In this document: positions 54,858 to 64,000 of the stretch, one piece after another
How positions within the stretch are numbered: the first letter of the stretch is position 1
Layout of the letters: each line of letters starts with the position of its first letter
DNA from: Candidatus Poseidoniaceae archaeon
GTDB taxonomy: Archaea; Thermoplasmatota; Poseidoniia; Poseidoniales; Poseidoniaceae
Length of the DNA: 64,000 nt
Direction of reading: 5' to 3'
NCBI GenBank assembly: GCA_949372875.1
Contig: CASIAW010000003.1
Coordinates: forward strand, 62,001 to 126,000
The notes under the pieces: model-generated
Database searches by the model: none
Seen by the model: only the letters and a program-made list of their open reading frames with translations
Told to the model about the DNA's origin: nothing
Program-made: the position numbers and the translations under genes

Positions 54858-56099
54858 TCACTTCCCGAGTTCCTCTCGCTGTTCTTGAACGTGCCATGGC
54901 ACTGTTTCATAGACTTCTGTGAAGATCGTTGACGCAGGTGGATAAGGGCCACTTGCTAAATCTCCAAACTCACATGCTGCCTTGTAAGAGGCCATCACTT
55001 CATCGTCGATTTTCTGTGCTAGAGCAGTATGGCGAGTTTCATTCCACATCTCAGCCTTGATGAGATGTTCTTTGAGTCGCAGGATTGGATCTCCACCTGG
55101 CCAATACCGGAATTCATCATCCGGGCGATAAACAGACGGGTCATCCGAAGAAGAATGCCCACCGGCTCGATAGGTGTAGACTTCGATGTGTGTAGCGCCA
55201 AGGCCAGCAGCAGCACGTTCTCGTGCCCATTTTGTGACGCTGTAAAGAGCGAGGAAATCATTTCCGTCAACTCGCATTGAAGGGATGTCGTAAGCCAATC
55301 CTCGTTCAGCAAAAGTTCGTCCACCGGTGGCAAGATTAGCGTGCGTCGAAATAGCCCACTGGTTGTTCACGACATTGAGAATCACTGGCGGCTTGAATGT
55401 TGAAGCAAAATTCAGTGCATAGTGGTAGTCGCCTTGAGCGGAGGTTCCGTCACCGAGCCATGAGATACAGACTTCATCATCACCCTTGTAAGCACTGGCC
55501 ATTGCAACGCCAACTGCTTGGGAGAATTGAGTTCCAACCGGTGAAGAGATTGAAATGAATCGTCCTTCTTTCCACGTATAGTGAACTGGCATTTGGCGAC
55601 CTTTGACGTTGTCTTCAGTGTTTCCAATACAATGACAAATCATACTCACCATGTCACGCCCTCGGACAAATTGGGCCCCTGGTTGGCGGTATGATGGAAA
55701 AATCCAGTCTTGGGTTTCAAGGGCCATCGTTTGAGCAATTGCAATTGCTTCTTCGCCGAATGACCGCATGTAGAATGAGAGTTTCCCAGTGCGTTGCATT
55801 TTGATCATTCTGTCGTCAAATATACGAAGCCTCATCATGTATTCAAGACCTTGAATCATTGTTTCAGCATCCAACTGGGGGTTCCATTGTCCGGAAGCGA
55901 CTCCTTCATCATCAAGCACACGAATCAAACCGGAGGCATGAGCCACCGTATCTTGTGCGGAACATGTTGCAGGGTCTGGTCGACCTAAATCGCCAGGTTG
56001 CTCAGAGAATTTACCGCCGAAATCCGCATCTTCACCGGGTCGAAATGGCGGCCGACCGATCGTGTACGGCTTGGTTGTGGCTGTCACTCTCTCGGTCAT
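54858..56099 (-). CDS. 2-oxoacid dehydrogenase E1 component, alpha subunit
   Basis: A 413-residue subunit with the thiamine-diphosphate motif GDGTSAQGDYHYALNFA ... NVVNNQWAIST (GDG to NN) and the phosphorylation-loop region YRAGGHSSSDDPSVYRPDD. The RGRDMVSMICHCIGNTEDNV and PVHYTWKEG blocks resemble branched-chain E1-alpha more than pyruvate E1-alpha, so the complex may act on branched-chain 2-oxoacids; this is a weak inference. Second gene of the operon after lipA (9-bp gap). Confidence 0.93.
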   Translation of the reverse strand: MTERVTATTKPYTIGRPPFRPGEDADFGGKFSEQPGDLGRPDPATCSAQDTVAHASGLIRVLDDEGVASGQWNPQLDAETMIQGLEYMMRLRIFDDRMIKMQRTGKLSFYMRSFGEEAIAIAQTMALETQDWIFPSYRQPGAQFVRGRDMVSMICHCIGNTEDNVKGRQMPVHYTWKEGRFISISSPVGTQFSQAVGVAMASAYKGDDEVCISWLGDGTSAQGDYHYALNFASTFKPPVILNVVNNQWAISTHANLATGGRTFAERGLAYDIPSMRVDGNDFLALYSVTKWARERAAAGLGATHIEVYTYRAGGHSSSDDPSVYRPDDEFRYWPGGDPILRLKEHLIKAEMWNETRHTALAQKIDDEVMASYKAACEFGDLASGPYPPASTIFTEVYETVPWHVQEQREELGK

Positions 56100-56108
56100 T
56101 GTATCACC

Positions 56109-57137
56109 TCAGTATACCCCGCCATTAAGTGGTGTCGGTGTGTCGTTTTCATGACGAGCAACATAGACATACGCACCCGGCATTGTTTCAGAGTTCTCTC
56201 CATCTCGCGTTTTACGTAGTAAGAGGCCTGCTTTGAAGGAAGAGCGGACAAGAGGGCCGCTTGCAATACCTGAGAATCCCATAGCAATGGCTTCTTGCGC
56301 CCAGACATCATACATTTCTGGCTCAGGGAATCGGTCCACTGCGAGATGTTTTGCAGATGGGGCAAGGTATTGCCCTATGGTGACGAGGTCAACACCAGCA
56401 TCACGCAAGAGGTGCAGTGCCTCTGTAATTTCTTCATCGCGTTCTCCTACGCCGACCATTAAAGATGACTTGGTAATGATATCGGGGCGGAGAACTTTCG
56501 CTTGTCGGAGGATTTCTAGAGATTGAGAAAAAGAGGCTCGATGGTCTCGGACCGTTTTATCCAGTCGAGGGACACATTCGACATTGTGTGCAAAAACGGA
56601 AAGTGGACTTCCTTCGAGCAAATGGGCAAGTGCTTCGTGATCGCCTGCTAAATCACTGCATAATAATTCAAGGGTTACGTCTGGTTTTCGTTCGTGGACT
56701 GCTGTGATGCATTTTTTGTAATGGTCGGCGCCACTGTCAGCGAGGTCGTCACGATTGACGACGGTAATGACGGCGTGTCGTAGATTCATCGATTCCACAG
56801 CAGTTGCCAGATGTGATGGCTCTTCAGGGTCAAGAGGTGGTGCAGCTTTGATTGTCCCGACTGCACAAAAGCGACAACCTCGAGTGCATTCTTTACCTGC
56901 AATCATGAATGTAGCATCACCGCTAGCCCAGCAATCATGAATATTTGGACATCGTGCCTCTTGGCAAACAGTGTGCAAGGTATTGTCCTTCACCGCCGCT
57001 TTAGTGCTGTTGAAAATCGCTTGCTGCTCTCCAGATGGGAGTGTTGTTCGAAACCAACTTGGCAGCCTTTCACGCTTGGGTTTTGGTCGAAGGGCAGGTG
57101 GAGTTTTACTCGCCATCGGTAGTTGTTTACCCGACAT
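56109..57137 (-). CDS. lipA: Lipoyl synthase
   Basis: Radical-SAM enzyme inserting two sulfurs into octanoyl-lipoyl domains. The 342-residue product has both cluster motifs: the auxiliary CQEARCPNIHDCW (CxxxxCxxxxxC) and the radical-SAM CTRGCRFC (CxxxCxxC), followed by TIKAAPPLDPEEP, and ends with SSFKAG (the conserved RSS region VRSSFKAG). ATG at 57137 (57158 possible). First gene of the five-gene operon that encodes the very complex it modifies. Confidence 0.96.
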   Translation of the reverse strand: MSGKQLPMASKTPPALRPKPKRERLPSWFRTTLPSGEQQAIFNSTKAAVKDNTLHTVCQEARCPNIHDCWASGDATFMIAGKECTRGCRFCAVGTIKAAPPLDPEEPSHLATAVESMNLRHAVITVVNRDDLADSGADHYKKCITAVHERKPDVTLELLCSDLAGDHEALAHLLEGSPLSVFAHNVECVPRLDKTVRDHRASFSQSLEILRQAKVLRPDIITKSSLMVGVGERDEEITEALHLLRDAGVDLVTIGQYLAPSAKHLAVDRFPEPEMYDVWAQEAIAMGFSGIASGPLVRSSFKAGLLLRKTRDGENSETMPGAYVYVARHENDTPTPLNGGVY

Positions 57138-57290
57138 ACTTGCTCCCCCTCGATTCACCCCACGCTTTGCCTATCAAAAAGGTGTGCTGTAGGCTTTATT
57201 CACAGTGTGAAGTCCAAACATCGATTTCGAACCCCTTTCCGATTGGAATTTTCGAGAGCATTGATGAAGGGCGAATGCTTCGAGAAGATT

Positions 57291-58037
57291 ATGGCACAAC
57301 GTATTGCACTGATTACAGGTGCTGGCAAGCGCATCGGTGCAGCAACTGCCTCTTTACTCATGGAAAACGGTTGGTTTGTCTTTATTCATGTTCGGAATTC
57401 GATTGCTGAGGCTGGACAGTTATGTTCTGATTTTGAACATAAAAACGGTTCCAAAGCACCCGCTGAAATCATTCAAGCTGACTTGAACAATGATGCGGAT
57501 ATCGACGCACTACTCCATGCCGTTTCTCAGCATGAAATGGTTGTAAAAAACGGCGGTTTACACGCCCTCATCCACAATGCTTCAATCTATAGTTCCGAAG
57601 GCTATGAGTCTGTTTCCCTTGAAACACTTCGCCTTAACAATCGAGTTCATCTGGAAGTTCCATTCCTGTTGACACAGGGTCTTTTACCCCAATTAAAATC
57701 TGCAAAAGGCTGCGTAATTGGGATGGTGGATACATCATTGGGCCGTGCTTGGAAAGGTCTTTCTCACTACACGGCAAGTAAAGCCGGTTTGAGGCAATTG
57801 ATGCTGAACCTAGCTGGTGAGCTTGCTCCTGATGTTCGTGTCAATTGTGTTGCGCCCGGGGCTATTATCGCTGCCGAATGGGAAAGCGAACATTTTGCAT
57901 CGGTGGTGGAAAAAATCCCCTTGGGGCGTGCTGGAGAACCTCTTGACGTTGCCAGAGCAATCCAGTTTTTACTCGAATCGAACTATATTTCAGGTCAAAC
58001 CATCAATGTTGATGGTGGCTGGTCGGTTTCGCCTTGA
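57291..58037 (+). CDS. SDR-family reductase, pteridine reductase (PTR1/FolM)-like
   Basis: A 248-residue short-chain dehydrogenase. The cofactor motif TGAGKRIGAATA (TGxxxRxG, as in PTR1 and FolM), HNASIYSSEGYE in place of the common NNAG, the catalytic YTASKAG and the C-terminal VNVDGGWSVSP are visible. The RxG-type motif and Asn-Ala-Ser suggest a pterin reductase, which would fit FolP, FolB and the PCD-like gene nearby, but other substrates are possible. ATG 57291 is the likely start; 57264 would add nine residues. Confidence 0.85.
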   Translation: MAQRIALITGAGKRIGAATASLLMENGWFVFIHVRNSIAEAGQLCSDFEHKNGSKAPAEIIQADLNNDADIDALLHAVSQHEMVVKNGGLHALIHNASIYSSEGYESVSLETLRLNNRVHLEVPFLLTQGLLPQLKSAKGCVIGMVDTSLGRAWKGLSHYTASKAGLRQLMLNLAGELAPDVRVNCVAPGAIIAAEWESEHFASVVEKIPLGRAGEPLDVARAIQFLLESNYISGQTINVDGGWSVSP

Positions 58038-58089
58038 AGCACTGTGCCGAGGGGTTTTCTTCAAATCCTGTGTGTTGTTCGGATGGATT

Positions 58090-58176
58090 GCAGGGATGGC
58101 TGAGGTGGTCAAAGGCGCCGGGCTTAAGATCCGGTCCCGTATGGGTTCGTGGGTTCGTATCCCACTCCCTGCACCA
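58090..58176 (+). tRNA. tRNA-Leu (anticodon TAA), CCA encoded
   Basis: A complete class II cloverleaf: acceptor GCAGGGA/TCCCTGC, D-arm region TGGCTGAGGTGG, anticodon stem CCGGG/TCCGG with loop CTTAAGA (anticodon TAA), a short variable arm (CCC-GTAT-GGG) and T-arm GTGGG-TTCGTAT-CCCAC. The discriminator A is at 58173 and CCA (58174-58176) is encoded. No intron. It reads UUA codons and lies 110 bp before the start of a large secreted-protein gene. Confidence 0.93.
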
Positions 58177-58286
58177 AACTCTCTGTTCTGAATCTCCCCC
58201 TCGTAGAGGGGGGTTTTCTTGAACATTCAATGCAAAACCGTTTAACCCTTGGTGGACAGGCCACATCGGTGAACAGGGTGTCCTCT

Positions 58287-61220
58287 ATGCAAGCAACTTC
58301 CGTCAACCGCATCTTACCGGTCCTTTTGGTCGTCTTACTTTTCGGCTCAGTTATGCCGATTTCGGCACCCTCGATACCTGTCTCCGATGTTGAGCAAGAA
58401 CTTGCCGACCAGTCCTCAGTCATGCCTTCTGGCAGTGATTGCTCCTCGTGCCAATCCTATGATTTGTATTTGGATGAATCGACTACTGAAACCGGTGGAG
58501 ATGGTGCAATTACCACGGAAGAGCCATCAGGAACTCACCAAGAAGCCAGTGCATTGGGCGGGATTCAATTCCGTAGCAATGAGATGATCTCCGATCTTGC
58601 GGTCTATGGGAGAGACAACACCGATAAAGTCACACTCACAGTGTTCATGCAATTCAAAGGGACAGAAGGTTCCACTGCTGACGTTACCTATTCACTCGAG
58701 TCTGGTGGCTCCGAAATTGACTCTGTCTCTGAGACGCGAGAAGATCCTTGCACCGGCAACATCGTTGGAACAGCCAGTTGTCCATGGGTGACCACGACAA
58801 TCGACTTTGAGATTCCATCAAGTGGATTCATGGTTGAAACTGGGGATCAACTCGAGTTGAACATTGATGCTCAAGCAACATGCGAGAGTAGCAGTGGCGG
58901 ATTTGGCGGTGGCAGTTGCGAAGTGAATGTAGCATTCGGAGATGTTGAAGATACATCCGGAACCTCCAAACTGGAATTGAAAGCGAATGCACTTGCTGAT
59001 TCGTCTGTCCGAGTTCACCGCCCAGGTGCGAGTTTCCTCGACCAAGAAGTTACCGAATGGTCTCCAAATCACCGACCCGAGTTTAGAACAATGCAGTTTA
59101 CTGTCGATGTCCGAGACGCATTTGGTCGTGACGATATTCAGGGCGTTGACTTGGTAATGACGACTCCGAATGGAGCGAATTCCGTTTTTGACAAAAACTT
59201 CGAAGACAATGACTTGAAACTCGATAATCAAGGCCTTATCGGAAATTACACGTGGACCTACGACCCGGGTATCTCTGCTGGAGAGTATCCCGTTCAACTG
59301 GAAATTAGCGATGTGCAAGGTCATACTCTTGTCTTCGAACATTCGGGAATTACTTTCATCGAACATGACCTCTATCTTTCACTCCCATCTTCTCAGCCCG
59401 ATACAGTTCTTATCGCTCCGGGGCAAACTTCCAGTATTGAGTTCTTAGTCGAGCATACGGGCTCAACCTCTTCAGCAATGAATGTCAAATTCGACTTAGT
59501 TGGTTCTCCATTCCCATCTTCATGGTCTGCCCCTATTTGGGATCAACCAAACGGTGTTGACCTTAATGGAGGTGGCACTTTTGCACGTCCTATCCTTTCG
59601 TTCGATGTTGTCGATGGAGATTTGACTGGTGCTCCGAGCAGCATAGAAATTGAAGCTCGTGCTTATGCCGACATTGATGGCGTTCAGCGAGAAGTGGCCC
59701 TCACCACCATTGTTATGTCACTGGAAGAGTCAGATGTTTTGTCTCCTCCCCGTATTGCTGTATTCGAGGACTTTGAGCATCAAATACAGATTGCAGATTC
59801 TACACGGCCTGATGCCTACGATGAGACACTTTCACACTATGTAGATGCAGGAGATACCAAAGGCGAGTTCTTCATCGATGTATTCAATGCTGGGTTCATT
59901 ACTGATTCATTCCGATTACGAGTGACCGATTTGCCTGATGCATGGCAGTTCAAGTTCTACGACAACGATACCGGTATGGAACTTTCAGAAGAAGGGATTT
60001 ATTCACTTACGCCAGACATTGGTTCGAACCAAATCCTCACTGTAAAGATGGAAATATTCCCTCCAAGCGAGCGCGATGCTCAGGATATCGGGATGATTGA
60101 GTTTACAGTTTCCAGCACCAGTGATTCCGACCTCAGTACAAAAGTTGCCTTTACAGTCCACCGGACTTTTGGCATCCTCGTTGAAGTCATTGCTGATTCA
60201 GACGGGGGCACACTCGGAACTGTTGGACCTGTTTCACCCGGTTCAAGCATGTATTACAACATGAGAATTAGTGATTCAAGTGAAACGCTCGGTCAAACCA
60301 CATGGAGGATTCAAAACCCGGCAGACCTTGACCGTAATCTCGAAACATCCGATGGGGCCGATACGGGATATGGGGCGTGGGATTACGTCCTTTCAAACGG
60401 AACTGAAACCAATCTTGTAGTTGTTTACCTCGACCGCGACCTGCACGTTGACGTCAAACTCGACCTCACACTTCGCTCGAAGGTAGAGGCAGGATTCCAC
60501 ACTGTTTATGTCCGTGTTATCGAAGAAGGTGTTGATTCTGAAGAAGCCCGATACTTCGATTTACCAATCACTGTTGAAGTTCGGGATGATGTTCAGCCGG
60601 GTCAACTAGAAATCACTGATTCAAGCAGCGAAATCATCCGGTTTGAATCCAGTTTGCAACGAAATATTAACTTCCAAATCGATAATCAGAATAACATCCC
60701 ATTGGATGTCGTCATTACATTAGAGGAACCAGAAGGATGGGACGGCCTCATCAAAGCCTCATCGGACCAACTTGGTGGCAGCTTCCTTTTACTGACATTG
60801 CCTGCTTACACAAGCAAAGACTTCTCGATTGCAGTTACACCACCTGCTAATCTGAAAGATGGCACCGAAGTCACCTTTGTGCTCACCGTTACACCGATGG
60901 ATGAAGAAGTCCCTTACGACAGTGATTACACACAAATTACCTCATTCATGTATACGACGGAATGTTCTGGTTTAGCGTGTCTCATGAATGAAATCTTGAG
61001 CCCTGAACCTCAAACGATTGCTCTCGGACTTGGCCTTGCATTCGTTCTTGTCTTCGCCGTTTATCGACGTGGCCAGAACGCTGGAATTAGCAATGAATTT
61101 GAGCAGAATTGGATTGAAGAAGAGCCTGAAGTCGGACTTCCCCTTGAAGAAATCTTTGAAGAAATAGCCGTTGAACAAGATGACGATTTGGAACTTTTAG
61201 ACGAACTTGAAGATCTTTGA
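58287..61220 (+). CDS. Large surface protein with C-terminal membrane anchor
   Basis: About 977 residues from ATG 58287, which directly starts a signal peptide (NRILPVLLVVLLFGSVMPIS); ATG 58230 would precede it by 19 residues. The ectodomain consists of beta-sandwich domains (GLIGNYTWTYDPGISAGEYP, YTSKDFSIAVTPP) with a CxSC pair near the mature N-terminus (SDCSSCQSYD). One transmembrane helix near the end (QTIALGLGLAFVLVFAVY) is followed by a short acidic cytoplasmic tail (EEIAVEQDDDLELLDELEDL). Looks like a CARDB/NPCBM-like surface protein; no enzyme domain recognised. Confidence 0.8.
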   Translation: MQATSVNRILPVLLVVLLFGSVMPISAPSIPVSDVEQELADQSSVMPSGSDCSSCQSYDLYLDESTTETGGDGAITTEEPSGTHQEASALGGIQFRSNEMISDLAVYGRDNTDKVTLTVFMQFKGTEGSTADVTYSLESGGSEIDSVSETREDPCTGNIVGTASCPWVTTTIDFEIPSSGFMVETGDQLELNIDAQATCESSSGGFGGGSCEVNVAFGDVEDTSGTSKLELKANALADSSVRVHRPGASFLDQEVTEWSPNHRPEFRTMQFTVDVRDAFGRDDIQGVDLVMTTPNGANSVFDKNFEDNDLKLDNQGLIGNYTWTYDPGISAGEYPVQLEISDVQGHTLVFEHSGITFIEHDLYLSLPSSQPDTVLIAPGQTSSIEFLVEHTGSTSSAMNVKFDLVGSPFPSSWSAPIWDQPNGVDLNGGGTFARPILSFDVVDGDLTGAPSSIEIEARAYADIDGVQREVALTTIVMSLEESDVLSPPRIAVFEDFEHQIQIADSTRPDAYDETLSHYVDAGDTKGEFFIDVFNAGFITDSFRLRVTDLPDAWQFKFYDNDTGMELSEEGIYSLTPDIGSNQILTVKMEIFPPSERDAQDIGMIEFTVSSTSDSDLSTKVAFTVHRTFGILVEVIADSDGGTLGTVGPVSPGSSMYYNMRISDSSETLGQTTWRIQNPADLDRNLETSDGADTGYGAWDYVLSNGTETNLVVVYLDRDLHVDVKLDLTLRSKVEAGFHTVYVRVIEEGVDSEEARYFDLPITVEVRDDVQPGQLEITDSSSEIIRFESSLQRNINFQIDNQNNIPLDVVITLEEPEGWDGLIKASSDQLGGSFLLLTLPAYTSKDFSIAVTPPANLKDGTEVTFVLTVTPMDEEVPYDSDYTQITSFMYTTECSGLACLMNEILSPEPQTIALGLGLAFVLVFAVYRRGQNAGISNEFEQNWIEEEPEVGLPLEEIFEEIAVEQDDDLELLDELEDL

Positions 61221-61338
61221 GATTCTCGTGAGTCTCTCTCCCGCCAATCGCTCTACTGCGTAATACTTTACTCTGTGAGTGAGTGCGTTCATCACCTTGG
61301 CAAATGAAGTATTGTATGAACATCGCACCATTTCCCTT

Positions 61339-64000
61339 ATGAGGCATCAAACAAGCCCGTCATTAGTGAATGCTATGCGCACGTCTGTTTCCCCCTCCGA
61401 GCCGCGCTTCCAATTGAAGATTTTACAGCATCGTAATGTCTTCAAATCTATCTCTTTAGCAGCTTTGATGATTCTCTCAACATTTGCTGCAATTCCATAT
61501 ATTTCGATGGATGCGCTTGCCGCTTCTGATCAAGATGGAGATGGGTTGACCTATGGACTGGAATACCTCATGAACACCGCTCCAAATGACCCTGATTCCG
61601 ATAACGATGGCCTACCTGATGGATGGGAATGGCAATACGGACTTGACCCACTTTCAAGCACTGGCGGTGACGGTGCTGTAGGTGACCCTGATGGAGATGG
61701 AATGTCGAATTTGCAAGAGTATTCATACCTCCAACCCCAAAACTGGGACAGTTCTTCTACGCCTGGCGTTCTCGACCAGGGTGTTTGGTGGAACGGTACA
61801 GTTCCAGTCAATGATTGGAATGAAGAAGATGCATTACAATACAATCGACCTGCATGTGGTGACAGCGGTTCTGACGGGACAGGTAGCGTGATTCTTTGTG
61901 ATGAGGACCCCGTCGGTAATATTTGTACAAATGGTTTTGATGACGATAAAGACGGCCTTGTGGATTCTGCAGACCCTGACTTTGACGGTGATGCTGATTG
62001 TTCATCTGACGATGACGATGGTGATGGAATCGCTGACGAAGACGTAGCCGGATGGGATACTGATGGTGATGGAATGGATGACGGTTGGGAGGCTGCAAAC
62101 GGCCTCAATGCAACCTCTGCCTCGAATGCTGATGGCCCGAATGGAGACCCAGATGGCGATGGACTCAACAACCTCATGGAATACGTCAATCCAACGTGGA
62201 CAACCATGTGTGGCGCATCACCTTGTTTCCGTAATGGACCTGATGGTGTCCTCACTGAAACGACCTCTCCTTGTGACCCAGTTGCTGGGATTGGCCCAGG
62301 TGGCTGTGCAACCTTCACTGCTGAAGTTGATGGAATCACCAGTACCAATCCGCAACGAGCAGATACCGATGGAGATGGACTTAACGATTCATATGAAGCA
62401 TTGACTTTACTCACAGACCCAACATCTTCTGATACCGATAACGATGGTATTAGTGACGGCGTTGAAGTCAACGGTGCCTATGGAACTCCTCCTCAAGCGA
62501 GCAATCCACGTGACAACAACACCGATGGAGATGCTTTTGACGATGGCGAAGAAGATACGAATTTCAATGGCGTTATTGATGCCGGAGAAACAGACCCTAC
62601 TCGCATGGAAGATTCCGGTGATGAAGACAACGATGGTATACAGAACTGGGAAGAAAACCTTTCATGCACTTCTTGGGACATTGCAGACACTGATTTTGGA
62701 GGCATTAATGACGGAGATGAGCGGAATGTATCTCACGGTACTGACCCTTGTGATTCACTCATCAATTTTGAAACGACCATCGTTCTCTGGAATGCAGGGA
62801 CAAGTCGGCTGGAAGTTGCTGATGGTTCTGGCTTCAACCCAAGCGGCGGTGTTGGATGGTACAATACCTCTGGGACGTGGATATCCTTTGCTTATGCAGG
62901 TACGGTCAACAATGCGCTTCAAGGAGTTTCAACAGCTCCAAATGCCGGCGTGACTCAAGTTGCAAACCGAAACGGCTCCTTCTGCCACACCGACGCTACC
63001 AGTGGGGGCACAATCGGAACGACTCAACAATACTGTGATGACGACTATTCCGATTCCGATGGAGACGGTCTGGCTGACTGGCAAGAATTACTCGGGACCT
63101 TTGGATGGTTTTCCAACCCGACCCTTGCCGACACGGATGCCGATGGTGTGAGTGATTTTGATGAAGTGTTTGACAACACAGATCCAAACCAACCATGTAC
63201 GAATCTCTTAGACGACGATTTGGATGGACTGAACAACTACTTTGAAACTTCAACTGGATGTGACCTTTCATGGATTGGCGTCTTGAATGGCTCCACCGAC
63301 GTCTGGATTACTGATGATTCAGTCCCAGATACCGATGCCGGAGGCGTAGGTGACCGAGACGAATATTTTGACGGAACAAATCCTGAAAACGACCCTTCTG
63401 ATGACTTGTTGCCTGAAGATTTTGACGGTGATGGCATTCCAGATGCTGTAGAGAACCTTACCGGTACTGATTGGACCAATCCAGATACCGATGGCGGTGG
63501 TATGATCGATGGACTGGAATGTCCACAGCAATTTTGGATCATTGGATGCGCAGGCTCTCCATTCGATCCGTTTGATCCGACAGACGACTTGATTTCCTCT
63601 GAAATTGTATTTTGGGCGAACAACACCTCTGGTGTCGTCGATGTCGATTCAGTTCACCGATGGCGACAGTACACCAATGATTTCTACACAGGCACAACCT
63701 ATGCGCATTTAGAGGCAGTCCACCCATTTGAGCCAGTTGTTCTTCCTTCTTCTAACTTGACTCATCTTGCCGATGTCGCCTTTTCAAACGGCACCATTGA
63801 CTGGCTCATGACATACAATAATCCGCAAAACGGAGGGAATCTTCCGGTTCCGCATTCTCTCTCGAACCTTTCCTTTTATTCTGACATTGCTGGAGAGCTT
63901 CAACGCTCGAATGATTCACACAACATTGAAATTATTGCTGGACCAATCCAAGAAGCATTTGTTCAACAACCGGAATATTACTTTGATTGGGCTACACTCG
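61339..64000 (+). CDS. Secreted TSP3-repeat protein, cut by window end
   Basis: At least 887 codons, open to the window edge. ATG 61339 or 61375 begins a long N-terminal region with a signal segment (SISLAALMILSTFAAIPYIS). The mature part begins with calcium-binding thrombospondin type 3-like units (DQDGDGLTYGLEYLMNTAPN, DPDGDGMSNLQEYSY, DTDGDGLNDSYEALTLLTDP) separated by Cys-containing segments. Two segments around 62760-62930 and 63600-63800 contain VxWNAGTSRLEVADGS and VFWANNTSGVVDVDSVHRW, resembling beta-domain repeats that interrupt the TSP3 units. No frame break. The C-terminus is not visible. Confidence 0.82.
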   Translation, partial: MRHQTSPSLVNAMRTSVSPSEPRFQLKILQHRNVFKSISLAALMILSTFAAIPYISMDALAASDQDGDGLTYGLEYLMNTAPNDPDSDNDGLPDGWEWQYGLDPLSSTGGDGAVGDPDGDGMSNLQEYSYLQPQNWDSSSTPGVLDQGVWWNGTVPVNDWNEEDALQYNRPACGDSGSDGTGSVILCDEDPVGNICTNGFDDDKDGLVDSADPDFDGDADCSSDDDDGDGIADEDVAGWDTDGDGMDDGWEAANGLNATSASNADGPNGDPDGDGLNNLMEYVNPTWTTMCGASPCFRNGPDGVLTETTSPCDPVAGIGPGGCATFTAEVDGITSTNPQRADTDGDGLNDSYEALTLLTDPTSSDTDNDGISDGVEVNGAYGTPPQASNPRDNNTDGDAFDDGEEDTNFNGVIDAGETDPTRMEDSGDEDNDGIQNWEENLSCTSWDIADTDFGGINDGDERNVSHGTDPCDSLINFETTIVLWNAGTSRLEVADGSGFNPSGGVGWYNTSGTWISFAYAGTVNNALQGVSTAPNAGVTQVANRNGSFCHTDATSGGTIGTTQQYCDDDYSDSDGDGLADWQELLGTFGWFSNPTLADTDADGVSDFDEVFDNTDPNQPCTNLLDDDLDGLNNYFETSTGCDLSWIGVLNGSTDVWITDDSVPDTDAGGVGDRDEYFDGTNPENDPSDDLLPEDFDGDGIPDAVENLTGTDWTNPDTDGGGMIDGLECPQQFWIIGCAGSPFDPFDPTDDLISSEIVFWANNTSGVVDVDSVHRWRQYTNDFYTGTTYAHLEAVHPFEPVVLPSSNLTHLADVAFSNGTIDWLMTYNNPQNGGNLPVPHSLSNLSFYSDIAGELQRSNDSHNIEIIAGPIQEAFVQQPEYYFDWATL

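Noticed and set aside
61551-62471. 306-residue Ser/Pro-rich frame antisense to the TSP3 protein
   Set aside because: Reverse reading of GAT/GAC-rich repeats yields Ser/Pro by codon complement; no independent signal.

Overview
The window is a gene-dense stretch of an archaeal chromosome, roughly mid-40s percent GC by eye. Archaeal markers are class I lysyl-tRNA synthetase, release factor aRF1 with NIKS and GGQ motifs, aIF2-beta, the SPOUT methyltransferase aTrm56, a NOG1-type GTPase, an archaeal-type UMP kinase and a GfcR-like HTH-PRTase. They sit beside genes of bacterial flavour: a complete 2-oxoacid dehydrogenase complex with LipA and LipB, class Ia ribonucleotide reductase, a CspA-like cold-shock protein, CutA, MscS, FolP/FolB, and very large surface proteins with ELWxxDGT and thrombospondin type 3 repeats. 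This mix suggests a marine planktonic euryarchaeon such as Candidatus Poseidoniia (Marine Group II/III). That assignment is inference from gene content. Layout: 1-25 kb is ordinary housekeeping DNA in short operons: TraB-like protein, dihydropteroate synthase, aTrm56, carAB, lysK-gfcR, aIF2-beta, a small ferredoxin/PCD operon, NOG1, argS-prf1, UMP kinase, folB, parvulin, SAP-M28 peptidase, UbiX, LipB, dUTPase, MscS and an HTH regulator. From 25.7 to 36.1 kb lies one giant mosaic surface-protein locus: a signal peptide, a diverged propeller-like region, two blocks of nine near-identical 150-bp ELW repeats, Ig-like and calcium-binding repeats, a membrane segment, EF-hands, an Ala/Lys coiled coil and two helix-hairpin-helix repeats. 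It is broken by about eight indels. From 36.1 to 41.2 kb is the least familiar part: a LysE exporter, a 47-residue membrane protein, and a minus-strand operon of a membrane/coiled-coil protein, a 671-residue protein of no family I recognise, and a tail-anchored coiled-coil protein. From 41.5 to 46.3 kb there are two more secreted proteins and a paralogue (48 residues) of the small membrane protein. From 46.4 to 51 kb are the cold-shock gene, cutA and nrdBA. From 51 to 57 kb is the five-gene lipA-E1alpha-E1beta-E2-E3 operon. After a pteridine-reductase-like SDR and tRNA-Leu(TAA), the window ends in two large secreted proteins, the last cut by the window edge. How the genes work together: LipB (22.5 kb) and LipA (56 kb) would make the lipoyl group for the E2 domain of the complex encoded beside LipA. 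FolP, FolB, a pterin carbinolamine dehydratase and a PTR1/FolM-like reductase, scattered over the window, suggest a folate/pterin pathway. NrdAB, dUTPase, UMP kinase and CarAB serve nucleotide supply. The sequence also shows a striking pattern of frameshifts confined to tandem repeats and homopolymers in at least four secreted or coiled-coil genes, while ordinary genes are intact. This may be sequencing or assembly error in repeats, or real instability. A 16-bp palindrome upstream of mscS recurs in near-identical form upstream of the giant gene and of the unknown operon.
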